A stretch of DNA of 48,117 nt from Hafnia paralvei ATCC 29927 (GTDB lineage: Bacteria; Pseudomonadota; Gammaproteobacteria; Enterobacterales; Enterobacteriaceae). The notes under the pieces were generated by a model, which was not told the DNA's origin, ran no database searches, and was given only the letters and a program-made list of their open reading frames with translations. How positions within the stretch are numbered: the stretch's first letter is position 1; every line of letters begins with the position of its first letter. The translations under genes and the position numbers were made by a program. The stretch spans positions 1-48,117 of the forward strand of contig NZ_LXET01000070.1 of NCBI RefSeq assembly GCF_001655005.1, given 5' to 3'. Positions 21,296-31,501 of the stretch are shown here, one piece after another.

Positions 21296-23632
21296 CTAAG
21301 CTTTTTTCGGTAAAAATTCAAAAACTAATTTTCCGGTATTTTTGTCTTCCAGTTTTACTTTTGCTGAAAACTCCTTATTTGTTTTTGTACTGGTAAAGCC
21401 TTTAATTTCACCACTAACACCTTTGGATATTATTGTTTCAGCTTGCTTGTCTGTCAGGACTTTTCCTGCCAGTGTCTTCCATATTTTAAATTCACAACCG
21501 GTACAGAAAAATCCCTTCGGGTTGATAATAATTTCTTTGCTACAGGACGGACAGGCGACACTCAAACGAGTTGCAACTCCTTCCTGTTGTTTTTCAGTAA
21601 CCGGCTTCCCATTTTTATCCGGGAACGTTGTTTTACATTCTGGATAACAGGTACATCCCCAAAAATCGCCTTTTTGCCCCTTTCTCTTACGTAAGAAACC
21701 TTTATTGCAAACCGGGCACTTGGCAGCATTCGAGGAAATATTTATTCCATTTTTAGCTAAGTTATCGATTAACCCGCTGATATAGATTTCATTTTCCTGA
21801 ATGAATGCCTCAATTGTTAACGTGCCTGCTTTTATTTGCGCCTGTTTCTCAGCCCATCGGGCTGAAATATCAGGTTGGATTACTTCTTTTGGTAGTGCTG
21901 CACAAAATTCCTGCCCCTGCTTGGTGGTCTTCCAGACCAATTCTGAGTATCCTTTCTCTTTTTCGATAGAGATTAATCCGGCATTAGCCGCAAGTTTTTC
22001 CAAAATACCGGCGCGTGTTGCCTCAGTACCGATACTCCCTTGATCCGTACTATCTTTATCCTTCGCTTCCAGCGCCTTTCTCAGCTCAGGATCATCTATA
22101 AATTTAGCAGCGCGAGTCATCGCTGCTAACAATGTCGATTCCGTAAAATACTTAGGCGGGGTCGTTTTTTTCTTGTCAACGCTGCCCGATTTACACAGAC
22201 CGCTGTCACTGAATTTCAATGTAGACAGATCAAAACCTGTTTGTTCTGTATCATCACTGGCATCATCGTCATCGCTATCTTTGCCCAAAGTCTCCCAACC
22301 TTTCTGGACAAGTACGCTTTGTGTTGCGGTGAACGTGTCACCTTTTATATCAAAATGAATTTTGGTTTTATCCCGAATCGCATCTTCGTAAAACAGACCG
22401 ATATAATGAACAGCAACTAACCGATAAACATTTTTTTCTTCTTCAGTCAGCTTAATTCCTGCACCATTTTTTGTTGTCGGAACAATAGCGTGGTGCGCTT
22501 CAATTTTACTGGCATCGAATGCTTTATGTTTCAGTTCTTTATTCATGCCGCCAGTTGCTGTAGCTAATTCTGGCATAGTATCAAGAATAGCTTTCGAAAT
22601 ATCTCCAACCTGATAATAATGCTCATCAGATAAAAATCGGTTATCAGTACGTGGATATGTTAATAGCTTATGTGTTTCATATAGTGCTTGCATAATTTCA
22701 AGCGTTCGAGCTGCTTTATATCCATAACGTTTTGCACAAATTTGCTGTAACGTTGACAGGTTAAGCGGTAACGGCGGCTTTGTATTTTCCGGTTTAGTAG
22801 TGGCAATTGTCACCACGGCATCCTTGCCGGTAATACGTTCAGTTATGTGTTTAGCTTGCGCTTCTGAAATCAGTCGTTTCTTTTCGTCAACCTGATCGCT
22901 GTCAGTTGTCTGGTATTTCGCTTTTACCTGCTTGCCGCCGATTTCAAGATTAGCGGAGACGTCATAATAAAAACTCTCTGTATGGTTCTGGTTTGCCAGA
23001 GTTCGCATGTTAACCAGCCCAAGGACAGCACTTTGTACACGGCCAACATTAAGAACACCGTCATACCCCTTCTCACGGCCTTTAAGTGTACTTCCACGTG
23101 TCATGTTGTAGCCAAAAGTCTGATCAAGCAGCGAGCGCGACAGGGCGCTCTTGGTCATGCCACTGAACTTATCGCCCGGTTTCAAAAGCTGCATATTCGC
23201 CAACGACTTTTGCACCGGGGCAAGGTTTAGGTCAGAAACCAACAGACGTTCGACAGGTTTTCGATTACCGGCATAAACTAATATTTCATCAACAAGTAAG
23301 CAGCCTTCTTCATCCGGGTCGCCAGCATGAACAATACTGTCAGCCTGTTTAATCAATGAAAGAATAATGTTTGTCTGAGCCTTTGAATCAGCTTTTATTT
23401 TATACGTTGGCGGAAAGGTGGTTTTAATCGGCAAATCACTGAATTGCCATTTTTTATATTTTTCATCATAATCTTCAGGGTCATACAGTTCGAGCATGTG
23501 ACCAAAACACCAAGTAACAGCGTCATTACCATGTTGAAAATAACCGTTCTGTTTTTCAGTATCAGGATTACCACCAAGACCTTCAAAAATGGCTTTTGCT
23601 AATGATGGTTTTTCTGCAATAAATAGTCTCAT
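21296..23632 (-). CDS. topB: DNA topoisomerase III
   Basis: A 778-residue type IA topoisomerase. The Toprim domain starts MRLFIAEKPSLAKAI and has the acidic motif HAGDPDEEGCLL; the active-site Tyr lies in LLTYPRTDNRFLSD. Two C-terminal zinc-finger units are visible: CPVCNKGF with CTCYPEC, and CPSCSKE with CTGCEF. It decatenates single-stranded and replicating DNA; conjugative plasmids often carry one. An AAAGGA ribosome binding site precedes the ATG. It lies between an adhesin and a PcfJ-like gene, separated from both by hairpins. Confidence 0.95.
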   Translation of the reverse strand: MRLFIAEKPSLAKAIFEGLGGNPDTEKQNGYFQHGNDAVTWCFGHMLELYDPEDYDEKYKKWQFSDLPIKTTFPPTYKIKADSKAQTNIILSLIKQADSIVHAGDPDEEGCLLVDEILVYAGNRKPVERLLVSDLNLAPVQKSLANMQLLKPGDKFSGMTKSALSRSLLDQTFGYNMTRGSTLKGREKGYDGVLNVGRVQSAVLGLVNMRTLANQNHTESFYYDVSANLEIGGKQVKAKYQTTDSDQVDEKKRLISEAQAKHITERITGKDAVVTIATTKPENTKPPLPLNLSTLQQICAKRYGYKAARTLEIMQALYETHKLLTYPRTDNRFLSDEHYYQVGDISKAILDTMPELATATGGMNKELKHKAFDASKIEAHHAIVPTTKNGAGIKLTEEEKNVYRLVAVHYIGLFYEDAIRDKTKIHFDIKGDTFTATQSVLVQKGWETLGKDSDDDDASDDTEQTGFDLSTLKFSDSGLCKSGSVDKKKTTPPKYFTESTLLAAMTRAAKFIDDPELRKALEAKDKDSTDQGSIGTEATRAGILEKLAANAGLISIEKEKGYSELVWKTTKQGQEFCAALPKEVIQPDISARWAEKQAQIKAGTLTIEAFIQENEIYISGLIDNLAKNGINISSNAAKCPVCNKGFLRKRKGQKGDFWGCTCYPECKTTFPDKNGKPVTEKQQEGVATRLSVACPSCSKEIIINPKGFFCTGCEFKIWKTLAGKVLTDKQAETIISKGVSGEIKGFTSTKTNKEFSAKVKLEDKNTGKLVFEFLPKKA

Positions 23633-23708
23633 CGTAATATCCTTTAAAGTTATAAGAAAAAATCATGAATAGATTAACGCTAGCTTTTCACAAAATAAGA
23701 AAGTTATA

Positions 23709-23734
23709 TAACGGCAGGATTCACTCTGCCGTTA
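23709..23734. terminator. Terminator-like hairpin after the autotransporter gene
   Basis: TAACGGCAG / CTGCCGTTA stem (23709-23717 with 23726-23734) 15 bases after the adhesin stop; a T-rich flank is present only on the plus strand. Confidence 0.5.
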
Positions 23735-23748
23735 TTGTTATTAATACC

Positions 23749-26700
23749 TCAGAAAGACCAAGACGCACCTAAATTAGCCGTCCACGGCGCTTCAACATGG
23801 CTACCTTCTGAATAGCTTGCATCGGCATGAACAGTGATCCGGTCAGTAACTTTCGCGTTAACACCAAGCTGGTATACGCCGCGAGTACCGCTTAAATCAT
23901 TGGTGAAATGGTCGTCATTAACTTTAACTGCGTTATCGTCAATGAATTCCTGAGTAACGGCCAGTTTGATATAGGGTTGAACCTGCGCCCCCTTAACAAT
24001 GAATTTATGCCCCAGATTTACCCCGGTTTCACCGATAACTGACCGCTGAGAGCCTACATGCGCCTTCATGCCATTAGATAGGGTGTAATCACTGGTATTG
24101 CTGGTAAAGCCCGTTACAGACGCATACGGCGCGATATAAGAATCACCAAAGTAGAAATACTTTCCACCCTGAAGATTTGCGCCAATGCCGGTTGTATTGT
24201 AATAACCGTTTGCCGCCGCGCCGCTGGTCATTTGGCCGTTAACATCATTACCAAAGCGGTTAACCTTCAGAACGCCGTCAAGATAGAATCCTGAGTTATG
24301 CAGGTAGCTCGCATAAGCCCCGACTGAATAGGAATCAACGTTACCATCACCGCCACGGTCAAAATCCACATCAGAATGACTGTAAGAGAAGAAAAGACCC
24401 TGAGTAGTAACGCCGTTATCGGACTCTCTGGATTTATCCGCGCCAATCGTCACACCATTTACGTGCATTCCGTAACCTGCACCGGCAGAATCGCCTACGT
24501 TATAGCGATTGGCCGTGTAATGACCCCACACATTGGTATCGTGCGAAAACGAACGCACCTGATCCAGACGGCTACGAACAGAACTAAGCTCAGCCTGAAA
24601 TATCAAAGGATCGACCGTTGCCATAGACAGAACGGCTGCGGTGCTTGGGGTAATTGTCGGTGCAACTGGAGGCGGGTTAGGTGTAGGTTCTGGCGTTGGT
24701 TCCGGTTCAGGTGTTGGCTCTGGTGTCGGTTCTGGATCAGGTGTAGGTTCCGGTGTTGGTTCTGGATCAGGATCGGGGGTAGGTTCAGGCTTCGCTTGTG
24801 GAGACAGCGCCCATCCTCCTTTACCATCAGCGACCAAATAATATTGGTAAGTACCAACATCAACAACATGACCATTATTGGCGAGGGTGAAGTCTGCACT
24901 TCCCCCTCCAGTTTGGATAATCTGTAAACTGGAATCTGAGGTTGGGCTAACGCCGGTGTCAGCGATATAAACATCAAAATCGCCGTTGGCCTGTCCCTTA
25001 ACCGTCAGAAAATCGCCCTGCAAACTGGCTAAATTCGTATTCATATAAAATGAACCGGAGCCATCCAGACTATCCAGCGTCAGAGACGAATAGCCAATCT
25101 GTGAACCCCCACCGCCTACCTGATCGAAGTAAACGTTGCCGCCATTCATTGTCATAGCACCTAATGCGAAATCATAGGTGCCGGTGGTCGCCGCATTGCT
25201 GGCTAAATACAAACCCCCGGAACCCGTCAGGGTGACATCAGCATTTTGAGTGTTAACGCCGGTGATTAGCGTTAGTTTACCGCCATCATTAACCGATACA
25301 TTCCCCTGAAGTGTAGAAGTCGTGTCAAGTGCGGAAGTGTTTGGATTAACAAACATCGTGCCGTTGATCGTGGCATCAGTAACCGTACCAGAATTGATAT
25401 TCGCGTAAGCGCCGCTATTAACTGTCAGATTTGAAGATGTGGCAGCATCAACGCCACCGAGATAGTACGTCCCGCCATTAACGACAGTGTTAATATCCTC
25501 ACCATCGACATTCACCATCTGGCCGCTGTTAAGTACAGTATTGGTGGCTGTGCCTTTCTTGATCCACAAATTGCCACTGTTTACCGTACTATCATTGATT
25601 ACCGACGAATCAGTTTGCAGATAGACGTAATCCGCAGAACCACCATTTATAATCCAACCATTGGCCTGTGCATTTTCATTAATTGAAACCTTTGCACCAT
25701 TTTCAATAGTCGCATTATTAGATATAGCCTTTTGATTATCGGCCACACTTCCCGTCACTAAGAAATCACCACCTGATTTAACAACAGTACCATTGTCAAT
25801 ACCGCCATTGTTTTGCATAGTTCCATAAACTACGGTGTTATTGGCTGTACCATATTGTAAGCCTACGGTATCGCTGGATAACTGGTCATGGAGGAAGTAT
25901 TGAACTTTTAATGAGCCGCCCGTATTAACAGTGGAACCATTGCTGGTTCCACCATTATCAACGGTCTGTAAGCCCCCACTATTAATGGTGGCATTATTCG
26001 ATATAGCAGTATCAATCCATCCATTGTCACTGTTCGAGCCTGTTTCCAGAACACCACCTGAATTCACAGTGGTATCAGTATCAATACCAAAACGATTCTC
26101 CATAATGGCACTACCACTCAAAGTAGCCCGGTTAACTATACCACCAGTGCTAGGATCTACAGTTCCGTTTGAGCCGGAGTTTATCGCTATAGAGCCACCG
26201 GTAGCCGTCAGATCGTTTATTACACCATTATTTTGTATATCTCCATCAGACATAGATAGAGTGTTAGCAACACCACCATATGCTACGCTTATTTTCCCAG
26301 AATTCAGAGTTGTAGAATTCGCAATGCCATTTTTTTGCACGTTTAGATCGCCATTATTAACAATGGTATCTGTCACCGTACTGTACAGGCTGTTATTGGT
26401 TGAACCAACATCAACTCGCCCACCATTAATAGTGGTATTGAGCATCTGAGAACCGTAGTCTAACTGAACATAACCACCGTTATTAACGGTGGCATCATTG
26501 AAGACAGGAAAATCAGTGTTATTATCGTAAATATCCCGATAGACTGTTACATCCCCGCTTATGTCCCAATTATTTAATTCGGCATTACGGGCAACAAGAA
26601 CACTTGCACCATTTTCAATGGTTGCATCAAAGCTCTTAGTTACATCCGTATCCGATCCTGCAATTCTAAATGTTCCTCCCGATTTAATAACAGTATTATA

Positions 26701-27081
26701 ATCTTCACCTCCCCCCATACTTTGGAGATAACCGGACACTTCCGTATTGTATGCCTTGCCAGAAAGAAAAAGCGTACCAGTGCTTTCGACTTTAGAGTTT
26801 TCAGCAACACCACCCTTATTAACTGTTTGCCCTCCCTGAACAACAGACCCTTTTGCAACACCACCATCTTTAACGGTTTGATAGGCACCGCTTTCGATAG
26901 TGGTATCGACCGCAGTGCCATAAACATCCTGATTATTACCGGGCTGCGAGGTCGGATCTACGACTTCATTTGACACCGTATCACCTGCTGCTACATTTTG
27001 GGTATATGTTGCCAAGGCTGAATTTGATAAAGCAAGGGAAACAGCCACGGCTAAAAGCAATGGCTTAGTCTTCATTTTCAT
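23749..27081 (-). CDS. Large autotransporter adhesin (AIDA/Ag43-like repeats)
   Basis: A 1110-residue type Va secreted protein. Residues 1-24 are a signal peptide ending SALA. The passenger (about 25-770) is built of degenerate repeats of roughly 20 residues with the pattern NSG-x-L-x-V-x-x-GG-x-A-x-x-T-x-V, predicting a beta-helix. A Pro-Glu-Asp-Thr repeat linker follows (about 775-820) and then a beta-barrel ending LGASWSF with the expected terminal Phe. AIDA/Ag43-like proteins mediate autoaggregation and biofilm. Its placement directly downstream of the transfer genes suggests a role in mating-pair stability, an inference. Confidence 0.9.
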   Translation of the reverse strand: MKMKTKPLLLAVAVSLALSNSALATYTQNVAAGDTVSNEVVDPTSQPGNNQDVYGTAVDTTIESGAYQTVKDGGVAKGSVVQGGQTVNKGGVAENSKVESTGTLFLSGKAYNTEVSGYLQSMGGGEDYNTVIKSGGTFRIAGSDTDVTKSFDATIENGASVLVARNAELNNWDISGDVTVYRDIYDNNTDFPVFNDATVNNGGYVQLDYGSQMLNTTINGGRVDVGSTNNSLYSTVTDTIVNNGDLNVQKNGIANSTTLNSGKISVAYGGVANTLSMSDGDIQNNGVINDLTATGGSIAINSGSNGTVDPSTGGIVNRATLSGSAIMENRFGIDTDTTVNSGGVLETGSNSDNGWIDTAISNNATINSGGLQTVDNGGTSNGSTVNTGGSLKVQYFLHDQLSSDTVGLQYGTANNTVVYGTMQNNGGIDNGTVVKSGGDFLVTGSVADNQKAISNNATIENGAKVSINENAQANGWIINGGSADYVYLQTDSSVINDSTVNSGNLWIKKGTATNTVLNSGQMVNVDGEDINTVVNGGTYYLGGVDAATSSNLTVNSGAYANINSGTVTDATINGTMFVNPNTSALDTTSTLQGNVSVNDGGKLTLITGVNTQNADVTLTGSGGLYLASNAATTGTYDFALGAMTMNGGNVYFDQVGGGGSQIGYSSLTLDSLDGSGSFYMNTNLASLQGDFLTVKGQANGDFDVYIADTGVSPTSDSSLQIIQTGGGSADFTLANNGHVVDVGTYQYYLVADGKGGWALSPQAKPEPTPDPDPEPTPEPTPDPEPTPEPTPEPEPTPEPTPNPPPVAPTITPSTAAVLSMATVDPLIFQAELSSVRSRLDQVRSFSHDTNVWGHYTANRYNVGDSAGAGYGMHVNGVTIGADKSRESDNGVTTQGLFFSYSHSDVDFDRGGDGNVDSYSVGAYASYLHNSGFYLDGVLKVNRFGNDVNGQMTSGAAANGYYNTTGIGANLQGGKYFYFGDSYIAPYASVTGFTSNTSDYTLSNGMKAHVGSQRSVIGETGVNLGHKFIVKGAQVQPYIKLAVTQEFIDDNAVKVNDDHFTNDLSGTRGVYQLGVNAKVTDRITVHADASYSEGSHVEAPWTANLGASWSF

Positions 27082-27226
27082 AATTTCACCAGAATAGTAG
27101 ATAAGTTATTGTTGATACTAAAGCCGCATCAATAACCAAACAGAACAGTACGATATGCAGGACTCGAATTTTAATTTGCGATAATTTAATTATTAGCTTC
27201 TGATACATCCTCCCTCCCGGACACCA

Positions 27227-27532
27227 TTAGCCGAACATTTTTCTTCCGAACATGTTATTTATTGATTTAACCGCCGAGGGATCGGCTGTAGGACAAGAAT
27301 TAAGAAGGTTTAGCCTTTTTGTCGCCGTTTTATCCGGTCTGAAAACTCCTTTTTTAAAAACCTTAATACCGAAGTATTCACTAATTGCAGAGTTGCAGTC
27401 GCTACCGCCCCCCTGCCCGGTGAATTTTCCATACATACAAAGAACAACTTCACACGGATCGGAAGCAAATGAAGGTGCAGAGAACCCGGCGGTCAGGCAC
27501 AGCAGCGCCCCCGCAATAACAGTTTTTTTCAT
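27227..27532 (-). CDS. TrbM/KikA-family secreted protein
   Basis: A 101-residue protein with a signal peptide (cleavage after FASD region) and the TrbM signature SDPCEVVLCMYGKFTGQGGGSDCNSAI-like near residues 24-50, then YFGIKV and a third Cys in LLNSCPTADPS. TrbM of RP4 and KikA of pKM101 belong here; KikA kills Klebsiella recipients, while the family's transfer role is unclear. Odd Cys pattern suggests disulphides in the periplasm. It follows virD4 at the end of the transfer block. Confidence 0.8.
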   Translation of the reverse strand: MKKTVIAGALLCLTAGFSAPSFASDPCEVVLCMYGKFTGQGGGSDCNSAISEYFGIKVFKKGVFRPDKTATKRLNLLNSCPTADPSAVKSINNMFGRKMFG

Positions 27533-27643
27533 ACAAATATCCTGTGGTGTTTATTGATTAAAGGACGCTAACGCCCTTCGGTTGTTCAACCCCGAAAATG
27601 TCAGATTACAAATCGTGGCATTCCCGGCGTTATCATGGACAGA

Positions 27644-29572
27644 TTAAGCAGACTCCTTTAATTTTGGTATTTCAGCGTTTTCAGGTTTGGGGAGGGAGAA
27701 ACCGGAGAATTTAAGGTTGATAAAAGGAATATCAACCGGATTAGCGACAGAAAACAACTTCCTTTCATTGAATTCTGGCTCATCAAAATAAATAATCTTG
27801 TTCGCTATGAAAGGTCTGACTTTTTCCATGATGATAATTTCATGCAAGCCAACGCCTTTATATTCAACATGACCAAGTTCAACTACTTCTTGCGGCAACA
27901 TGACTTCACGGCCAAAATCTGACTGATTATCGCCGGTAGTGCTTCCACCTTTAGCGCGTGATTTGGATTTAGATTTAGATTTAACCGTCTTCTTACCGAT
28001 AGTTTCACTAACTAATTTAGCCTCATCGCCAACAACTTTAGGTGGGTAAATCAATTGTACCGCACAGTTATCTATTAACGCCTGAGCACCTTCTTTACCA
28101 TATAATTTATCATCTTCAAGCTGGCCGCGAGTCTGAATAATAATCATATAGCGAATATTATAACCCGCCGTATAAGCAATAGACTTCTGGATAATACCCA
28201 CACGCCCCATAGACGTAAATTCATCGAGAACAAGCAAGCATTGATACTTTAGCGATTTATCCTGTTCTGGTAACGTTTTTGTATTAACGTTAATCAGCAA
28301 ACTAAAGAACAAATTGATGAGTTTTGAGTAGGTATCTAACTGAGTAGGATCGATACCAAGATAGATTGACATACGGCGTTTACGAACATCACGTAAATCA
28401 AAGTCGTCGCCACTGGTGGCGGCGGCACATGCAGCACCGCCAAACACGGCCAGAGGCGCAGTCAGGTTAGAAAGAATGCTACCCTGTGTTTTTTCCGGCG
28501 CGGCCATAAAGCGGTTAAACTCAGCAACACAGGCCGCTGAGAGTGGTTTGTTGCGCTTTTTCGCAATGTCTATCTCTGATTGCATCCATGCGTTCAACCC
28601 ACCGTCTGGAGAGGTCAGAGAAAGCAATTGCGCCATTGTGACCGGCATCCCACTGTCTTCACAATCCAGCATATAAAGAATCAGACCACGAAACAGGTTT
28701 GCGGCCAGCTCGTTCCACACATCGTTATCACCGCCGCCAGTAGGAAAGAGGATCTTCCCGATAATATTGATATCTGCATCGCGGAAATTGGGGTTACGGT
28801 TGATGTAGGTTAGCGGGTTCCATCGATGCGAACGCAGCAGTTCGCCGTTCTTCTGTCTCTCAATCTGAGATAATTTCTCTTCTTCAGGTAACGCCTTCCA
28901 CTTATCCGTTTCTTTCAGTGCTTCGAATTGTTCATCAGTAAAACCGAAACCCGCCGGAGAGAACAAATAAACCTCTTGGCCGACTGATTTTCTAAAGCCC
29001 CCGGTAAAAAGGAAGTTCTCAAATTTGATATCAAGTACCGTCACGCTATCACGGTAATTAAGCAGGTTAGGAATAACGATCCCAACCCCTTTACCGGAGC
29101 GCGTAGGCGCTGCAATATAAACAAACTGCTGTCCAGAAAATCGCAGGTACTGACCTTTATAGCGTCCTTTTGCCATTTTCCCGATAAGAACTTCAGGATG
29201 CTTACCTTTCCCAATTTCGTTTTTTAGCGGGAAAAGTTTACTTTTTGCTAAATCGCGGTCATTCGCTAATCTGGCACTACCATAAAGCTCTTCTTTCTTC
29301 CGCATTCCAACCAAGATAGCTATCAAAAGAAACAGCGGTATCAGACAAGGTGCAACAGCACCGGCTCCCCCGGCTAACAGATATTTTTTAAATTCATGAA
29401 TACCTTTGTATCGCTCGTAGTATTTATACAGCGTGTCGTAAGATAAAAAGCTCATATCAATATGTGTCATTTTCAGAAACACATAACCGCCAAGGTATTG
29501 ACCACCAATGACAGCAACGACAAACAGGACAGTGAAGAATATGAGTAAGGGAATTAATTTTTGCTTAGTCAT
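27644..29572 (-). CDS. virD4: VirD4/TraG-type coupling ATPase
   Basis: A 642-residue coupling protein. Two N-terminal membrane helices (about 7-28 and 67-90), Walker A APTRSGKGVGIVIPNLL at residues 155-170, FDP-type strand SVTVLDIKFENF and Walker B LLVLDEFTSMG (about 450). It docks the relaxase-DNA complex at the secretion channel. Its start overlaps the preceding P-loop gene by 8 bases. The C-terminal part has a Lys/Ser-rich patch (SKSKSKSRAKGG). Confidence 0.95.
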   Translation of the reverse strand: MTKQKLIPLLIFFTVLFVVAVIGGQYLGGYVFLKMTHIDMSFLSYDTLYKYYERYKGIHEFKKYLLAGGAGAVAPCLIPLFLLIAILVGMRKKEELYGSARLANDRDLAKSKLFPLKNEIGKGKHPEVLIGKMAKGRYKGQYLRFSGQQFVYIAAPTRSGKGVGIVIPNLLNYRDSVTVLDIKFENFLFTGGFRKSVGQEVYLFSPAGFGFTDEQFEALKETDKWKALPEEEKLSQIERQKNGELLRSHRWNPLTYINRNPNFRDADINIIGKILFPTGGGDNDVWNELAANLFRGLILYMLDCEDSGMPVTMAQLLSLTSPDGGLNAWMQSEIDIAKKRNKPLSAACVAEFNRFMAAPEKTQGSILSNLTAPLAVFGGAACAAATSGDDFDLRDVRKRRMSIYLGIDPTQLDTYSKLINLFFSLLINVNTKTLPEQDKSLKYQCLLVLDEFTSMGRVGIIQKSIAYTAGYNIRYMIIIQTRGQLEDDKLYGKEGAQALIDNCAVQLIYPPKVVGDEAKLVSETIGKKTVKSKSKSKSRAKGGSTTGDNQSDFGREVMLPQEVVELGHVEYKGVGLHEIIIMEKVRPFIANKIIYFDEPEFNERKLFSVANPVDIPFINLKFSGFSLPKPENAEIPKLKESA

Positions 29573-30152
29573 GATTTTTCAATTCCCAATCATCTGCGTG
29601 TGGATCAAGAACAACTAAGGTATCGGCATATTTAATAACATCCGGTATAATTAAACCGACACCTTTCCCTTTGGCTGCATATTGATAATCAGGAAAAATC
29701 AAATCATACCGCCGTTCCAGCCCAACACCAGATTCAGGATAAAGCCGGGAAAGTATAAATTTTGCCTCAAACAAGCCTTGTATATTAGGCTCTGGAGGTG
29801 TTTGTGAAAGAACAACAAAAACACATCCACTTGATCTGGATTTCCTGAGCAATTTGACCAGCACATCCAATACTTCTTTATTCTCTTTGGAGTCGAAGAC
29901 AATGCCATCTAAAATGCAGACTGTATTTTTCATTTCAGACAGTCGGGTAACATCTTTAATTGATATTTCCTTGCATTGAAAATCAAAATATTCAGCTTTG
30001 ATATGCTCATTATATCGTTCAGCTAAAGCACTTTTCCCTGAACCTGTGACACCTACTAAAAGCAAATGACCATCGACACAGGAGATTTCTTTCAAAAACT
30101 TCTTATAGACACTACGCAAGGATTTTCCATTTACTGCTGGATATCTTTTCAT
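29565..30152 (-). CDS. Small P-loop ATPase with a VirD4-like tail
   Basis: A 195-residue protein with Walker A GVTGSGKS at 34-41, Walker B VCILDG at 78-83 and a sensor-like VFVVLSQT near 111-118. Residues 158-190 (KGKGVGLIIPDVIKYADTLVVLDPH) closely parallel VirD4 155-183 (SGKGVGIVIPNLLNYRDSVTVLDIK) but have lost the catalytic GK(T/S) context. It sits between the virB11-side genes and virD4 and overlaps virD4 by 8 bases. The function is unknown; a regulator or partner of the coupling protein is plausible. Confidence 0.75.
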   Translation of the reverse strand: MKRYPAVNGKSLRSVYKKFLKEISCVDGHLLLVGVTGSGKSALAERYNEHIKAEYFDFQCKEISIKDVTRLSEMKNTVCILDGIVFDSKENKEVLDVLVKLLRKSRSSGCVFVVLSQTPPEPNIQGLFEAKFILSRLYPESGVGLERRYDLIFPDYQYAAKGKGVGLIIPDVIKYADTLVVLDPHADDWELKNHD

Positions 30153-30161
30153 ATCGCCCTC

Positions 30162-30443
30162 TCATTTAGATTTAGTCAATTGCTCGTTTTCTTTCAATGC
30201 AATTAATTGCTTCAATAAACTGTTATTTACCTCAAGAGTGAGTTGAATTTTATTCATTTCATCAAGCTGTTTAAGCTGTAACTCTTGAAGAGCTTTAGCA
30301 TTGGCAGCAGCGTTAACATCAATAACAGGTGTTCCTGAACCGTGAACCTCACCAATAGAACACCCTGCACAGGGAATGCCTGTTGCATTACCAGCCAACG
30401 GCATTAACAAGCATAACGATACCGCAAAAAATTTAATTTTCAT
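30162..30443 (-). CDS. Small secreted coiled-coil protein with VirB5-like N-terminus
   Basis: A 93-residue protein with a signal peptide and mature start near ATGIPCAGCS, similar to the cleavage region of VirB5 here (ATGIPVFDAG). The rest is a helix rich in Leu, Gln and Lys (ALQELQLKQLDEMNKIQL). It resembles the helical core of VirB5/TraC proteins in miniature. It lies between virB11 and the P-loop gene. Possibly a minor pilus or adhesion factor. Confidence 0.65.
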   Translation of the reverse strand: MKIKFFAVSLCLLMPLAGNATGIPCAGCSIGEVHGSGTPVIDVNAAANAKALQELQLKQLDEMNKIQLTLEVNNSLLKQLIALKENEQLTKSK

Positions 30444-30478
30444 GTATAAGTCCTAGCATTATTGTCGGTAAGCAGTAA

Positions 30479-31501
30479 TCACATTGAGCTTAGAATTGAA
30501 TTTTTTTCTTCCGGGTTAAAATAAATTTCCTTCATATAGGAATGTTTAAAGAAACAAACAATATCAATAGATGATTTGATTGTATTAAGAATGAAATTAT
30601 AATCCAGAGTTTGACCAATTTCAGATTGTTTAACTAATGCAGCGATTCGAGAGAATGCGCTATAACAATCATTAGCATGAGTCGTTGTAATACTGCCACT
30701 ATGCCCCGTATTAAGCATTTCAATATAGTTCCATGCCTCATCCCCGCGCAACTCTGCAAGAAATACATGGTCTGGTTTCATTCGCATACAAGCTTCAATA
30801 ATCTGCTTAGGTTTTACACCGTCCTTATGGTAGAAGAGATGCAAATGATTGGGATGATATGGAAGATTAAGTTCATGAACATCTTCTATTGTGAATATGC
30901 GCCGGTCACGAGGATATAAATCCGCAACGGCTTTCATGAATGTTGTTTTACCGGAACCGGTTCCCCCCACTAATAGAATATTTAAGTGGTTATCAACCGC
31001 CGTCTGGAAAAATCGCTCCATATCTTGCTGATCAAGCATTTTGAGCATCTTCTTTTGATACTCAGTCAAATCATGAAGCTTTTTTCGCGCTAAAGAGAAG
31101 CCTGAAAGCCGGTTAGTCTCGACATACCCCCCAAGCGTAAATCGAGTATCAGAGGGTTTACGAATTGTCATAGAGACACATTGCTGTATTGTGGCCGGAG
31201 GAAGCACGATCTGGCCGCGCTGGCCGTCAGGTAAAACAACTGACTGGATAGGGTTAGACGCACCAACAACATCACCGCTGTTGCTGAATACAGAAAGGGA
31301 GTTTGCAAGCCTCATACACTGCTCAAAAGAGCATCGTTGTTCGTCCTTAAATTCCCAACCATCACCGCGATCAAACCAGATTTTTCCCGGTTCGTTTATT
31401 GCAACTTCGGTAATGCCATCCATATCTAATACTTGCTGTATGCCAATTTTAGATAACTGGCTACGCGCAAGCATTGAACGGTCAAAATCGTCATCTGCCA
31501 T
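30479..31501 (-). CDS. virB11: VirB11-type secretion ATPase
   Basis: A traffic ATPase of about 340 residues. Walker A LLVGGTGSGKTTFMKAV, Asp box FTIEDVHELNLPYH, Walker B HVFLAELRGDEAWNY and His box GHSGSITTTHAND are all present. It forms a hexamer at the inner-membrane base of the channel. The ATG at 31501 overlaps the preceding stop (TAATG); ATG 31513 upstream is an alternative. Confidence 0.95.
   Translation of the reverse strand: MADDDFDRSMLARSQLSKIGIQQVLDMDGITEVAINEPGKIWFDRGDGWEFKDEQRCSFEQCMRLANSLSVFSNSGDVVGASNPIQSVVLPDGQRGQIVLPPATIQQCVSMTIRKPSDTRFTLGGYVETNRLSGFSLARKKLHDLTEYQKKMLKMLDQQDMERFFQTAVDNHLNILLVGGTGSGKTTFMKAVADLYPRDRRIFTIEDVHELNLPYHPNHLHLFYHKDGVKPKQIIEACMRMKPDHVFLAELRGDEAWNYIEMLNTGHSGSITTTHANDCYSAFSRIAALVKQSEIGQTLDYNFILNTIKSSIDIVCFFKHSYMKEIYFNPEEKNSILSSM

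Noticed and set aside
24641..24927. Plus-strand Gly/Ser/Val or Arg/Cys/Trp-rich open frames
   Set aside because: They are antisense shadows of the Pro/Glu repeat linker of the autotransporter, have skewed composition and lack ribosome binding sites.
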